DNA from: Skermanella mucosa
GTDB lineage: Bacteria > Pseudomonadota > Alphaproteobacteria > Azospirillales > Azospirillaceae
Assembly (NCBI RefSeq): GCF_016765655.2
Contig: NZ_CP086109.1
Coordinates: 62,001-126,000, forward strand
Reading direction: 5' to 3'
Length of the DNA stretch: 64,000 bases
Shown here piece by piece: positions 25,807-38,210 of this stretch. Made by a program: the position numbers and the translations under genes. The notes beneath the pieces were generated by a model, which had not been told where the DNA came from, ran no database searches, and was given only the letters and a program-made list of their open reading frames with translations. How positions within the stretch are numbered: the first letter of the stretch is position 1; every line of letters starts with the position of its first letter.

Positions 25807-26853
25807 GTGACGGCGAGGCGGCAGGCCAATCTCAAGACCCTGGCGGACCACCTCGGCCTGTCGGTCACGACCGTCTCGCGCGCCCTGAAGGACGGGCCGG
25901 AGGTGCGGCCGGAAACCATCGCCCGGGTCAAGGAGGCCGCGGCCTCCTTCGGCTACGTTCCCAACATCGGCGGTATCCACCTGCGCACCGGCAGGACGAT
26001 GAAGGTCTGCTCGATCCTGTTCGCGCCCGAGGTCGGCGACTACGGCGATCCGGGCTTCCTGGCCCAGGTGGAAAGCCTGTCGGCGGGGCTGGAGGTGTCC
26101 CACTACAACCTCCTCGTCCTGGCCCAGACCGGCAGGCAGACGCCGCTGGAAGCCGTGCGCAAGGTGTATGAGCAGCGCATGGCCGACGCCGTCGTGTTCT
26201 CCCGGACCCTGCCGCTGGACGAGCGGGTGCGCTACTGCCTGGAACGCGACTTCCCCTTCGTCAGCTTCGGCCGGACCGAGCTCCAGACGCCCCACGCCTA
26301 TGTGGACCACGACGACGAGGGGGCCGTGTTCGACGCGGTGACCCGCCTCGCCGCCGAGGGCCACCGGCGCATCGCCCTGATCAATCCCTCGGGCGGCCTG
26401 ACATATCTCGGCTACCGCATGCGGGGCTACCAGCGCGCCCTGGCCGAGGCCGGCCTGCCCTGGGACCCCGCCCTTTCCGTGGTGGCCGACCTCTCGGTGC
26501 GGGCGGCGCGCGAAGCGGCCCGGCGCCTCGTGACCGAGGGCAAGTCGGCCACCGCTATCATCTGCGCCAACCAGATGTCGGTGGTCGGCGTGCTCGAAGG
26601 GCTGATCGGCTGCGGCGTGGACACCATCCGCGACGGGTTGCCGGTGGTGGGATTCGGCGGCATGCCGTTCCGCATGCTGTCGGAGCAGAAGGTGATCTAC
26701 TACTACCAGCCCCAGCGCCGCGTCGGCGAGATGCTGGCCCACCACACCCTTGCCCTGCTGGAGGGCAGGCCCGCGGAAAGCCTTGCCACCGTCCTTCCCT
26801 ATGTCCGCATCGACGACCTCCGCCGCTTCCGCGACGAGGACGACATGGCCTGA
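25807..26853 (+). CDS. LacI family transcriptional regulator of the beta-glucoside locus
   Basis: 348 residues from the GTG at 25807, which has the ideal GGAGGACTAGGC before it; the ATG at 25768 is less likely. N-terminal HTH NLKTLADHLGLSVTTVSRAL, hinge region RVKEAAASFGYVPN, then the periplasmic-binding-protein-like effector domain (VCSILFAPEVGDYG, VDHDDEGAVFDAVTRLAAEGHRRIALINP, GLPVVGFGGMP). It follows the GH1 gene by about 42 bp and likely represses both divergent units through the two palindromes until a sugar binds. Confidence 0.92.
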   Translation: MTARRQANLKTLADHLGLSVTTVSRALKDGPEVRPETIARVKEAAASFGYVPNIGGIHLRTGRTMKVCSILFAPEVGDYGDPGFLAQVESLSAGLEVSHYNLLVLAQTGRQTPLEAVRKVYEQRMADAVVFSRTLPLDERVRYCLERDFPFVSFGRTELQTPHAYVDHDDEGAVFDAVTRLAAEGHRRIALINPSGGLTYLGYRMRGYQRALAEAGLPWDPALSVVADLSVRAAREAARRLVTEGKSATAIICANQMSVVGVLEGLIGCGVDTIRDGLPVVGFGGMPFRMLSEQKVIYYYQPQRRVGEMLAHHTLALLEGRPAESLATVLPYVRIDDLRRFRDEDDMA

Positions 26854-26952
26854 GACCGGGCCGGCCGAAAACATCCGAACAGGTCTGTAGATCAAACCGC
26901 ATTCTCCTGGTTGAATGCCGCGCAGGAAAGAATGATCGAACCGGAGGCAGCG

Positions 26953-27525
26953 ATGACCATGAATCCTACGGCCCGCCCGGCCGAAACCATGTCCGGGAAG
27001 CCGGCGCTCGACACCAGCAGGGTGGCGTACCAGCTTCCCCAGCCGACCGGCATGATGCCGGACATCTTCTCCGCCGGCGTCCTCGACCTGGATGGCGGCG
27101 ACGAGCGGGACTGGGTGCCGCAGTCGGACGACGTGTCGTTCAAGCCGCTCGTGCTCAGCGTCAGCCAGGGATACTACGTCAATATCCTGCGGGTCCGCTC
27201 CTCGGGCATCCTGTCCCGCCACCGCCACAGCGGGCCGGTGCATGCGATCACGCTGCGCGGCAAATGGCACTATCTGGAGCATGACTGGGTCGCCACGGCC
27301 GGCGACTACGCCTTCGAGCCGCCGGGCGAGACCCATACCCTGGTGGTGCCGGAAGGCGTCGAGGAGATGGCCACGCTGTTCCATGTCACGGGCGGCTACA
27401 CCTATGTCGATCCCTACGGCAAGGCGCTTGGCTACGAGGACGTCTTCACCAAGCTGGAGAATGTCCGCCGCCACTACGAGCGGATCGGCCTGGGTGCGGA
27501 CTACGCGAACCGCTTCGTTCGGTAG
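26953..27525 (+). CDS. Cupin protein of the 2,4'-dihydroxyacetophenone dioxygenase type
   Basis: 190 residues from the ATG at 26953 (CCGGAGGCAGCG upstream). Double-stranded beta-helix core: VNILRVRSSGILSRHRHSGPVHAITLRGKWHYLEHDW with candidate iron ligands in SRHRHSGPVH, then GDYAFEPPGETHTLVVP with a further His, and MATLFHVTGGYTYVD. This arrangement is that of the DAD family of C-C cleaving, Fe(II)-dependent cupins. Substrate unknown; the neighbours give no aromatic pathway, so the enzyme name should be read as a family label. Confidence 0.7.
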   Translation: MTMNPTARPAETMSGKPALDTSRVAYQLPQPTGMMPDIFSAGVLDLDGGDERDWVPQSDDVSFKPLVLSVSQGYYVNILRVRSSGILSRHRHSGPVHAITLRGKWHYLEHDWVATAGDYAFEPPGETHTLVVPEGVEEMATLFHVTGGYTYVDPYGKALGYEDVFTKLENVRRHYERIGLGADYANRFVR

Positions 27526-27661
27526 AGCGGTTTCCGACCGGGTCGACCCGCCTGTTCCGGCCGGGACAAGCTGATCTGGTACCGCTCCAGGGGCCGGGCG
27601 TGCCGAATTCGCTCTTCTCCTGTTTGATCCGGCATTTCCGGCTAACAGGAAAGGAACCAGG

Positions 27662-27877
27662 ATGACGGACGATCGGAAGGCGGCACCGGGATCGAAGCAG
27701 CGGAACACGGAACCGGCGGAGGTCCGGAAACCCGCGATCATCGCCGGCTCCGGGCGCGGCGGCCTCAGCGGAGGGGCCGATCCGGGATCCACGGGCGCCG
27801 GCATCGCCGGCGGCGACGTCGATGTGGCGGGTATCGGCGGAAAGGCCACCCGCCCGGCGCGGGATTCCGGAAGGTGA
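27662..27877 (+). CDS. Small Gly/Ala-rich hypothetical protein
   Basis: 71 residues preceded by GGAAAGGAACCAGG. The first half is charged (MTDDRKAAPGSKQRNTEPAE), the second Gly-rich (GGADPGSTGAGIAGGDVDVAG). I recognise no domain; it looks disordered. The strong ribosome-binding site is the main argument that it is real. Confidence 0.5.
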   Translation: MTDDRKAAPGSKQRNTEPAEVRKPAIIAGSGRGGLSGGADPGSTGAGIAGGDVDVAGIGGKATRPARDSGR

Positions 27878-28074
27878 ACGGAAGCTTCTAAGGACATTAT
27901 TCCTTTACAAAGTCCCGCTACACTGCCTCCGGCGCTTCGGTGCCGGATCTTTGAACCGTGGATAAGAGAAGCCCGCCGACGGCCCGGCAAGGACGCCGCC
28001 ATCACGAATCATGACAAATGCGTCCTTGCCCGGGGGAGGGGGTGTCGTCATTCCGCCGGGACTGATGGCCGCGG

Positions 28075-28866
28075 CTACCGCTTGTCCTTGCCTGGCTCCG
28101 CCATCCGGCGGTGCATTCCGGCCAGGACGCCCGACGGCGTCACCGACGCGATGGCCGTCTGAAGCTTGTTGTGCCAGCCGCTGACCACGTCGCCCTCGCC
28201 CTTCATCATCGCCTTGAAGCCGGTCTTCGCGACATCGGCGGGATCGTCCTTCTTCTGCTGTCCGACCTTGGTGTCCATCATGTCGGCCCGTTCGAAGAAA
28301 TCGGTCTCGGTCGCTCCCGGCATCAGGCAGGTCACCGTGATGCCGGTGTCCTTCAGCTCGTGGCGGAGCGCGAAGGAGAAGCTGTCCAGCATCGCCTTGG
28401 TGCCGTTGTAGACGGCTTGGTACGTGCCCGGCATGAAGCCGGCGATCGATCCGGTGATCAGGATGCGGCCCTGGCCCCGGGTCCGCATGTCACGCCCCAC
28501 CTTGTGCAGCAGGTAGAGCGTGCCGGTGACGTTGGTGTCGATCACGTGCCGGATATCGCCGAAATCCTGGTCCAGGAAGCCCTTGCCCAGGCCCCGGCCG
28601 GCATTGGCCAGCAGCGCGTCGACCGGCCGGCCCCTGATCGCCGCGCAGAGCCGGTCCACTCCCTCGATGGTCGCCAGGTCCGCCTCGACCGCATCGACCG
28701 CGGCACCCATCTGCCGCAGCTTCTGGGCCGCTTCGTTGATCCGGGGCTCGTCGGCGGCGACGATCAGGTCGAAGCCGTTCCGGACGCATTCCTCCGCCAG
28801 TTCGTAGCCGATGCCGGTCGAGGCGCCGGTGACCACCGCCAGGGGTTTCGTCGTTTGGTCGGCCAT
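28075..28866 (-). CDS. Short-chain dehydrogenase/reductase
   Basis: 263 residues. Cofactor motif VVTGASTGIGYELAEE, NAGRG, catalytic Ser in ITGSIAGFMP, and Tyr/Lys in YQAVYNGTKAML. The insertion and tail (RADMMDTKVGQQKKDDPADVAKTGFKAMMKGEGDVV) are those of the general SDR subfamily COG0300 (DltE-like), acting on unknown carbonyls. It stands alone on its strand. Confidence 0.85.
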   Translation of the reverse strand: MADQTTKPLAVVTGASTGIGYELAEECVRNGFDLIVAADEPRINEAAQKLRQMGAAVDAVEADLATIEGVDRLCAAIRGRPVDALLANAGRGLGKGFLDQDFGDIRHVIDTNVTGTLYLLHKVGRDMRTRGQGRILITGSIAGFMPGTYQAVYNGTKAMLDSFSFALRHELKDTGITVTCLMPGATETDFFERADMMDTKVGQQKKDDPADVAKTGFKAMMKGEGDVVSGWHNKLQTAIASVTPSGVLAGMHRRMAEPGKDKR

Positions 28867-29221
28867 GAGGTCCTGCCTTTCTTCGATTGCATGGATGCCG
28901 GGGCTTCAACCGCGGGCGGGATGGCAGGGTTCCTGTCCCGCGAACGGACCGGGGCGTCATGACGTTTGCTGACATTCGCGGCCGCTACGGCATGTCGGCA
29001 CCGTCTCCGAACGTCGGCACCGCTATCACGATTGATGACGTATGCGGCTCTTACGGGGGGGCGTCATTCTCCCGCACGCCTGAATCGGATCGTCTCGGCG
29101 ATTGGCGCGTTTCCTCCCCTGTCGGCGCTGCCGCCCCACTTGGACCCGCCCGCCGGGCCTGGCGGCGTCGATCCCATGGCCGGGGAGTTCACGAAGCCAT
29201 AACGGGAGGAACAATCGAGCA
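28867..29221. other. Divergent intergenic region SDR / Nramp-like transporter
   Basis: 355 bp with no convincing gene. The rightward gene has GGGAGGAACAATCGAGCA directly before its ATG. I found no clear riboswitch or terminator shape; a GTCGGCACCG decamer occurs at about 28994 and 29013 with no obvious meaning. Confidence 0.5.
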
Positions 29222-30640
29222 ATGAGCAGTACGACGGCAACCACCGAGACCTATCCGGTCATCGATGACGATCCCTACCACCTCACGCCGGAAGGGATCA
29301 TGGAGCCCCCGGTCGGGTGGGCGCACAGTCTCAAGCATCTGGGGCCGGGGCTTATCCTCAGCGCGTCCATCGTCGGCTCGGGCGAGCTGATCGCCACCAC
29401 CACGCTCGGCGCCCAGGCGGGGTTCGCCCTGCTCTGGATGGTCATCTTCAGCACCCTGGTCAAGGTGGCGGTCCAGGTCGAACTGGCGCGCTGGACCATC
29501 TCCACGGGTCAGCCGGCCCTGACAGGCTACAACAAGGTGCCGCCCAAGATCGGCCGGGTCGGCTGGATCAATCTCCTCTGGGTGCTGATGGCGCTCTCCA
29601 AGATCCTCCAGATCGGCGGCATCGTCGGCGGAACGGCGGCGGCCCTCAGCATCCTCATGCCGCTGGGCGGCGATCCGCTCGGCACCCTGTCGCTGACGAT
29701 CTGGACGGCGATCGTCGCGGTGTCGGCCATAGCGTTCCTCTACTCCAACAAATACAGCCTGATCGAGCGGGGCGCCGTGCTGCTGGTCGTGGTGTTCAGC
29801 ATCGCCACGATCGTGATCGCGGTCGGCCTGCCCTTCACGCCTTACGGCTACAGCACCTCCGACATCCTGGGCGGGCTCGCCTTCGCGGTGCCGGCCGGCA
29901 CCATCGGCGCCGCCATCGCCATGTTCGGGATCACCGGCGTCGGCGCCGACGAGCTGACCTTCTACACCTACTGGTGCGTCGAGAAGGGCTACGCCCGCTA
30001 TGTCGGCCCGGCCGACGGCAGCGAGGAATGGGTCCGCCGGGCCAACGGCTGGATCAGCGTGATGTACAAGGACGCCTTCGTGTCCTGGCTGATCTACACC
30101 TTCGGCACGCTGGCCTTCTTCATCATGGGCGCCGCCGTGCTGAAGCCCCAGGGCCTCGTGCCCCAGGGCAACGAGATGATCGTCACCCTGTCGCGCATGT
30201 ATACCGACACGCTGGGCGAGGGCGTGGCGATCCTGTTCCTGGTCGGCGCCGTCGCCGTGCTGGGCTCGACCCTCTGGGCCGCCGTGCCGAGCTGGTCGCG
30301 CATGTATGTCAACTTCCTCTCGGTCATCGGGCTGGTCGACTGGCAGAACACGCAGTCCCGGATCAAGTGGATCCGCGTCTTCACCGTCATCCTGCCGATC
30401 CTGTGGGGTGCCGCCTACCTGTTCATCCGCTCGCCGGTGCTGATGGTCCAGATCGGCGGCGTCATGACCGGGATCTTCCTGCTGGGCGCCGTGGTGGCGG
30501 TCTGGTACCTGCGCCGGACGGAGACCGACCCCCGGATCTACGGCGGCGGGCTGTTCAACGTCGTCCTGGTGATCAGCAGCGTCGCCATCGTGCTCCTCGG
30601 GGTCTACACGGCGCTGAACGTCTTCGGCGTCTTCAAATGA
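29222..30640 (+). CDS. Nramp-family-related transporter with non-canonical metal site
   Basis: 472 residues, about 11 membrane segments. The N-terminus LGPGLILSASIVGSGELIATT aligns with Nramp TM1, but the metal-binding DPGN is replaced by GSGE (residues 52-55). TM6, which normally carries MPHNLFLHS, reads MFGITGVGADELTFYTYW. The overall architecture and the LGPG start are those of the Nramp (PF01566) superfamily, so this is a divergent branch that may carry another ion or molecule. It precedes an SLC13-type transporter, separated by a large palindrome. Confidence 0.75.
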   Translation: MSSTTATTETYPVIDDDPYHLTPEGIMEPPVGWAHSLKHLGPGLILSASIVGSGELIATTTLGAQAGFALLWMVIFSTLVKVAVQVELARWTISTGQPALTGYNKVPPKIGRVGWINLLWVLMALSKILQIGGIVGGTAAALSILMPLGGDPLGTLSLTIWTAIVAVSAIAFLYSNKYSLIERGAVLLVVVFSIATIVIAVGLPFTPYGYSTSDILGGLAFAVPAGTIGAAIAMFGITGVGADELTFYTYWCVEKGYARYVGPADGSEEWVRRANGWISVMYKDAFVSWLIYTFGTLAFFIMGAAVLKPQGLVPQGNEMIVTLSRMYTDTLGEGVAILFLVGAVAVLGSTLWAAVPSWSRMYVNFLSVIGLVDWQNTQSRIKWIRVFTVILPILWGAAYLFIRSPVLMVQIGGVMTGIFLLGAVVAVWYLRRTETDPRIYGGGLFNVVLVISSVAIVLLGVYTALNVFGVFK

Positions 30641-30651
30641 GGTGAATGCCG

Positions 30652-30712
30652 CGGGCCGGGACGATCGGGGGCCTGGGTTGTTGAGCTAGGCCCATACCGC
30701 CGTCCCGGCCCG
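30652..30712. terminator. Nested palindrome between two transporter genes
   Basis: Perfect 12-bp arms CGGGCCGGGACG (30652-30663) and CGTCCCGGCCCG (30701-30712) enclose a second 6-bp pair GGGCCT (30669-30674) and AGGCCC (30688-30693). This can fold into a long two-stage hairpin in the transcript just after the Nramp-like stop. No U-tract follows; it may end 17 bases before the SLC13 start and could attenuate it. Confidence 0.6.
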
Positions 30713-30728
30713 TTCCACTTGAGAGAAA

Positions 30729-32501
30729 ATGACTCTTCACCAGGGTTTCGCCTTCGCCATCGTCCTCGCGATGATGGCGCTTTTCGTCTGGGGAAGGCTC
30801 CGGTACGACGTCGTCGCCATGCTGGCCCTGTTCGCTTCCGTCGCGGCCGGCATCGTCCCGGCGGAGGATGCCTTCTCCGGCTTCGGCGACGAGGTCGTGA
30901 TCATCGTCGCCGCGGCCCTGCTGGTCAGCGCCGCCGTCGCGAAATCCGGCGTGACCGAGCGGCTGATGCAGCCCCTCGCCCCCTACCTGCGCACGACCCG
31001 GTCGCAGGTCTTCGTCCTGGTCCTGGCGGTGATCGTGCTGTCCACCTTCATCAAGAACGTGGGCGCCCTGGCGATCCTGATGCCGGTGGCGTTCCAGATC
31101 GGCAAGCGGACTGGGACGCCGCCCTCCCAACTGCTGATGCCGCTGTCCTTCGGCTCGCTGATGGGCGGGCTGATCACCATGGTCGGCACCTCGCCCAACA
31201 TCATCGTCTCCCGCGTGCGGGAGGAGATCGTCGGCCAGCCTTTCCAGCTGTTCGACTATGCGCCGGTCGGGCTCGGCATCGCCGCCCTGGGGCTGGCCTG
31301 CATCACCCTGACCTACCGGCTGCTGCCCAGCGACCGGCGGGGCGGCGCGTCCCTGGACGCCGCGATCAACATCGAGAACTACGTGGCCGAGCTTCGCGTG
31401 CCGCCCGGCTCGCCGCTGGTCGGCACCGTCGCCCGCGACGTGACCGCCCTGGCGGAAGGCCCGGCGACCCTCACCACCGTGGTCCGCGAGCGGTTCCGCC
31501 GCTACAAGCCGACGCCGATGCTCCGCCTCCAGGCCGGCGACGTGCTCCTGCTTGAGGGGGAGCCGGAGGCGCTGGAACGGGTGGTCGCCCGCGGCGGGCT
31601 GGAACTTGCCGGACAGGACGCCGGGGCCGCCGCCGACGGCGACACCGTCGGTACCATCGAGGGCGTGGTGACCGGGGACTCCGCCCTGGTCGGCGAGACG
31701 CCGGCCCACATCGACCTGCGCGGCCGCTACCAGGTCACGCTGCTGGCGATCAGCCGGAGCGGCCAGCGGATCACCCAGAGGCTGCGGTCGGTCCGTTTCC
31801 AGGCCGGCGACGTGGTGGTGCTCCAGGGCCGCTTCGACGTGCTGCCGGACAGCCTTACGGCGCTCGGCATCCTGCCCCTGGCCGAGCGCGACCTGGCGCT
31901 GGGGCGCGGGCGGCGGCGCTGGCTGCCGATCCTCGTCCTGGCCCTGGCCATGGCCGCCGTGGCCCTCAAGCTGGCCCCGGTCGCCTTCGCCTTCTTCGGC
32001 GCGGCGCTGGCCCTGCTCCTGACCCGGACGCTGTCCCTGCGCGACGCCTACGAGTCGGTGGAATGGCCGATCCTGATCCTGCTGGGCGCCCTGATCCCGG
32101 TCAGCGAGGCGGTTCGCACCACCGGCGCCACCGACCTGATCGCCGGCTGGCTGTCGGTGGCCGCGGGCGCGCTGCCGCCGATGGGGGCGCTCGGCCTGAT
32201 CCTGGTGGTGGCGATGGCGGTGACGCCCTTCCTCAACAACGCCGCCACCGTGCTGGTGATGGCCCCGGTCGCCGCCAGCTTGGCCGGGAAGCTGGGCCTC
32301 GCCCCCGACCCTTTCCTGATGGCGGTGGCCCTGGGTGCGGCCTGCGATTTCCTGACGCCGTTCGGCCACCAGTGCAACACGCTGGTGATGGGTCCCGGCG
32401 GCTACCGGTTCGGCGACTACTGCAAGCTGGGAATGCCGCTGTCGGCCCTGGTGATCGCCGCCGGCATCCCCCTCATCGCGCTGGTCTGGCCCCTCGGCTA
32501 G
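30729..32501 (+). CDS. SLC13-family anion/sodium transporter with TrkA-C domains
   Basis: 590 residues. Membrane half 1 (LFASVAAGIVPAEDAFSGFG, STFIKNVGALAILMPVA, GGLITMVGTSPNIIVS), a cytoplasmic insert of two TrkA-C/RCK-C-like repeats (ENYVAELRVPPGSPLVG, LQAGDVLLLEGEPEALERV; YQVTLLAISRSGQRI, RFQAGDVVVLQGRFDVL), then membrane half 2 (LLGALIPVSEAVRTTGATDL, LNNAATVLVMAPVA, PFGHQCNTLVMGPGGY). This is the ArsB/SLC13-like type that moves sulfate, phosphate or dicarboxylates with Na+. The transported anion is not evident. Weak Shine-Dalgarno (GAGAGAAA). Confidence 0.85.
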   Translation: MTLHQGFAFAIVLAMMALFVWGRLRYDVVAMLALFASVAAGIVPAEDAFSGFGDEVVIIVAAALLVSAAVAKSGVTERLMQPLAPYLRTTRSQVFVLVLAVIVLSTFIKNVGALAILMPVAFQIGKRTGTPPSQLLMPLSFGSLMGGLITMVGTSPNIIVSRVREEIVGQPFQLFDYAPVGLGIAALGLACITLTYRLLPSDRRGGASLDAAINIENYVAELRVPPGSPLVGTVARDVTALAEGPATLTTVVRERFRRYKPTPMLRLQAGDVLLLEGEPEALERVVARGGLELAGQDAGAAADGDTVGTIEGVVTGDSALVGETPAHIDLRGRYQVTLLAISRSGQRITQRLRSVRFQAGDVVVLQGRFDVLPDSLTALGILPLAERDLALGRGRRRWLPILVLALAMAAVALKLAPVAFAFFGAALALLLTRTLSLRDAYESVEWPILILLGALIPVSEAVRTTGATDLIAGWLSVAAGALPPMGALGLILVVAMAVTPFLNNAATVLVMAPVAASLAGKLGLAPDPFLMAVALGAACDFLTPFGHQCNTLVMGPGGYRFGDYCKLGMPLSALVIAAGIPLIALVWPLG

Positions 32502-32546
32502 GCCCCGCCCATAGGACATGGGTCCGCAAGACACAGGAAGGAAACC

Positions 32547-32987
32547 ATGAAGGTCGCCGACTTCATGACCCGCCACGTGGAGTTCGTCGAGCCCGACGCC
32601 ACGATCCAGGAAACCGTGATCCTGATGGGAGAGCTGGACGTCAGCGCGCTGCCGCTGGGCAGTCCGGCGGACCTGAAGGGGATCATCACCGACCGTGACA
32701 TCCTCTTCCGCGTCGTGGCGGAGGGCAAGGACCCGAGGCGCACCCGCGTGGCGGAGGTGGCGACCCGGCTGGTCTTCACCTGCCGGCCGGACGACACGCT
32801 GATCACCGCCATGGACCTGATGGCCTCCCACAATATCCGGCGCCTGGCCGTGGCGGAGGGAGGCGCCGGCGTCGTCGGCTGGCTGACCCTCTCCGACGTC
32901 TCCCGCCGGCTGCTGGTGGAAAGCGAGGTGGTCCAGAGCGGGCTGCGCGACCTCACCGACCGGCTGAGCGGAAACGATCCGGCCTGA
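32547..32987 (+). CDS. CBS-domain pair protein
   Basis: 146 residues made of two CBS motifs: KVADFMTRHVEFVEPDATIQE, LKGIITDRDILFRVVAEGKD, then VAEVATRLVFTCRPDDTLI, MASHNIRRLAVAEGGAGVVGWLTLSD. Such free CBS pairs bind adenosyl nucleotides and regulate partners. It follows the SLC13 gene by 45 bp (ACAGGAAGGAAACC before the ATG), so a regulatory role on that transporter is possible. Confidence 0.88.
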   Translation: MKVADFMTRHVEFVEPDATIQETVILMGELDVSALPLGSPADLKGIITDRDILFRVVAEGKDPRRTRVAEVATRLVFTCRPDDTLITAMDLMASHNIRRLAVAEGGAGVVGWLTLSDVSRRLLVESEVVQSGLRDLTDRLSGNDPA

Positions 32988-32990
32988 CGG

Positions 32991-33584
32991 TCAGGCGGAG
33001 GAGCGGAAGCGCTGCTCCAGGCTCGCCACCAGCTCGTCCGAGAGCTGCAGGCGGGCCGCCAGGTAGCGCAGGTAATGGTGGTTGACGGGGTTGCGCCGAT
33101 CGACCGCCATCAGCGAGGCGGCATAGAACAATGCCGCCGTCTGCACGTCCCGCACGTCGCGAAGCACCTCGTTCAGCGGCTTCGGGTTTTCGAGCGCCGC
33201 GTCCAGCGCGCCCCGCCCCGCCACGTCGGGATTCACCAGGGACAGCATTCCCTCGATGCGTTCCCGCTCCCGCCCGTCGTACCCGCCGTCGGCCTGCGCC
33301 GCCGCGACCATGGCCCGGATGAACAGGTCCGCCTGGGGCCGGTCCAGCCGGCGCAGGTCGAGGACGAAGGGGAACAGGAGCTGGTAACGGTTCCTCAGCC
33401 AGGCCAGCAGGACCTTCTCCGACAGGATGCAGACCAGCCCGGGGTCCGGCCCGGCGGGTTCCGCCGCCTCCGCCGGCGGGGTCGCCGCGGGCACCGCCGG
33501 AGAAGGCGGCGGCTCCTCCTCCGGCCCGCCGCGCCCGAGGGCGGACCGGACCAGCGTGCTCAGGAACTCCCCGGCTCCGCTCAT
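32991..33584 (-). CDS. DUF533/TerB-like protein
   Basis: 197 residues from the ATG at 33584, which overlaps the response regulator stop (ATGA). Residues 1-55 are Pro/Ala-rich linker; the rest is the TerB-like helical fold: FIRAMVAAAQADGGYDGRERERI, with the acidic ADG motif, and FYAASLMAVDRRNPVNHHYLRYLAARL. DUF533 proteins are membrane-associated in enterobacteria; here no transmembrane helix is visible. Its coupling to the kinase and regulator genes suggests a part in the same signalling route. Confidence 0.75.
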   Translation of the reverse strand: MSGAGEFLSTLVRSALGRGGPEEEPPPSPAVPAATPPAEAAEPAGPDPGLVCILSEKVLLAWLRNRYQLLFPFVLDLRRLDRPQADLFIRAMVAAAQADGGYDGRERERIEGMLSLVNPDVAGRGALDAALENPKPLNEVLRDVRDVQTAALFYAASLMAVDRRNPVNHHYLRYLAARLQLSDELVASLEQRFRSSA

Positions 33585-33944
33585 GGCGCCGAAGCCAGCG
33601 CCGCGTCGATCTGCGAGAGCAGGCGGGAGAAGTCGATCGGCTTCGGATGATAGTCGTCGCACCCGGCCTCCAGCGCCTTGTCCCGGTCGCCCGACATGGC
33701 GTGGGCGGTCAGCGCGATCAGCGGGACCCGGGCGGTTTCCGGGTCGGCCTTCAGGGTGCGGGCGGCGGTCCAGCCGTCCATCACCGGCAGGTTCATGTCC
33801 AGCAGGACGACCTCGGGCCGCTCCAGGCGGGTCTTGTCCACGCCCTCCTGGCCGTCATGGGCCAGGATCACGTCGTGGCCCCGGCGCTTCAGGCGGCGCG
33901 ACAGGAAGTCCCAGATCTCTTCATGGTCTTCGACCAGCAATATC

Positions 33945-33952
<8 letters not shown>
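33581..33952 (-). CDS. Single-domain response regulator
   Basis: 123 residues, receiver domain only: acidic pair ED in ILLVEDHEE, phospho-acceptor D52 in VVLLDMNLPVMDGW, Thr in LIALTAH, Lys in YHPKPID. DivK/CheY-like proteins of this sort relay phosphate or act by protein contact. It overlaps the upstream hybrid kinase gene by eight bases and the downstream DUF533 gene by four, so the three are translated as a unit. Confidence 0.92.
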
Positions 33953-37244
<3,292 letters not shown>

Positions 37245-37292
37245 TCAGGAGGGGCTCGCTTTGATGGTGTCGGGTACCTGCTTCAACAGCTT

Positions 37293-38033
37293 TCAGGCGT
37301 CTTCATCCTCCGCCAGCAGATCGATGACGTGCTTCGCCACCAGTTCCGAGGATTGCGGGTTCTGGCCGGTGACCAGCCTGCCGTCCACGACGGCGAAAGG
37401 CTGCCAGTCCGGCCCCCGGTCGAACCGGGCTCCCAGCTCCTTCAGCCGGCTCTCCAGCAGGAAGGGAACCGTCTTGGCGAGGCCGACCGCCTCCTCCTCG
37501 GTATCGGTGAAGGCGGTGACCCGGCGGTCCTGGACGAAGGGGCGGCCGTTCAGCATGGTGACGCCGGTCAGGCAGGCCGGGCCGTGGCAGACCGAGGCGA
37601 CGACCTTCCCCTGCTCGGCGGCGGCGACGATCATCTCCGCCAGCTTCGCGTTGCCCGGATAGTCCCACATGGTCCCGTGGCCGCCCGGCATGAACAGGGC
37701 GGCGTAATCCTCGCCGGCCAGCTCGTCGATCGCCGACGACGTCCGGGCGAGCCGCATGGCGTCCTCGTCCGCCAGGAATCGCCGGACGGACTCCGGGACC
37801 TCCTGCTGCTCCGCGGGTTCCTCGCCGGTCGAGCTTCCGGCTTCGGCAGGGATGCTGGCCGGATCGAACGGGATCTCGCCGCCCCGGATGGAGGCGAGCA
37901 TCACGGTCAGGCCGGCGTCCTTGAGGGCGTAATAGGGCGTCGACAGCTCCTCGAGCCACAATCCGGTCTTCTTGCCGGTATCGCCCATCTGCGAATGGGA
38001 CGTGGTGATGATCAGGACCCGCTTGGACGGCAT
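37293..38033 (-). CDS. DJ-1/PfpI family protein (Hsp31/class I GATase-like)
   Basis: 246 residues from the ATG at 38033 (GGGAGAGCCGTC upstream). KRVLIITTSHSQMG, GLWLEELSTPYYALKDAGLTVMLAS, YAALFMPGGHGTMWDY and the nucleophile elbow VVASVCHGPACLTG with the reactive Cys, then LVTGQNPQSSELVAKHVI. This length and the GLWLEELS motif point to the type 1 glutamine amidotransferase-like group with Hsp31/glyoxalase III relatives: protein or glyoxal detoxification. Exact activity unproven. Confidence 0.88.
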   Translation of the reverse strand: MPSKRVLIITTSHSQMGDTGKKTGLWLEELSTPYYALKDAGLTVMLASIRGGEIPFDPASIPAEAGSSTGEEPAEQQEVPESVRRFLADEDAMRLARTSSAIDELAGEDYAALFMPGGHGTMWDYPGNAKLAEMIVAAAEQGKVVASVCHGPACLTGVTMLNGRPFVQDRRVTAFTDTEEEAVGLAKTVPFLLESRLKELGARFDRGPDWQPFAVVDGRLVTGQNPQSSELVAKHVIDLLAEDEDA

Positions 38034-38210
38034 GACGGCTCTCCCAGGTTGGACGGTGAAGACATAACGGAACAATTCCGGACGGTTTTGGGCCGGTCGG
38101 GTCCGGGGGAAATTTTTGTGAACGGGAGCAACGTGACGGTCCGGCCACGGGCATGTTGAAAAAGCCCCTTGATTTCTTAGTCCGAATCAAATGTGAGGAG
38201 CTTGAACATC

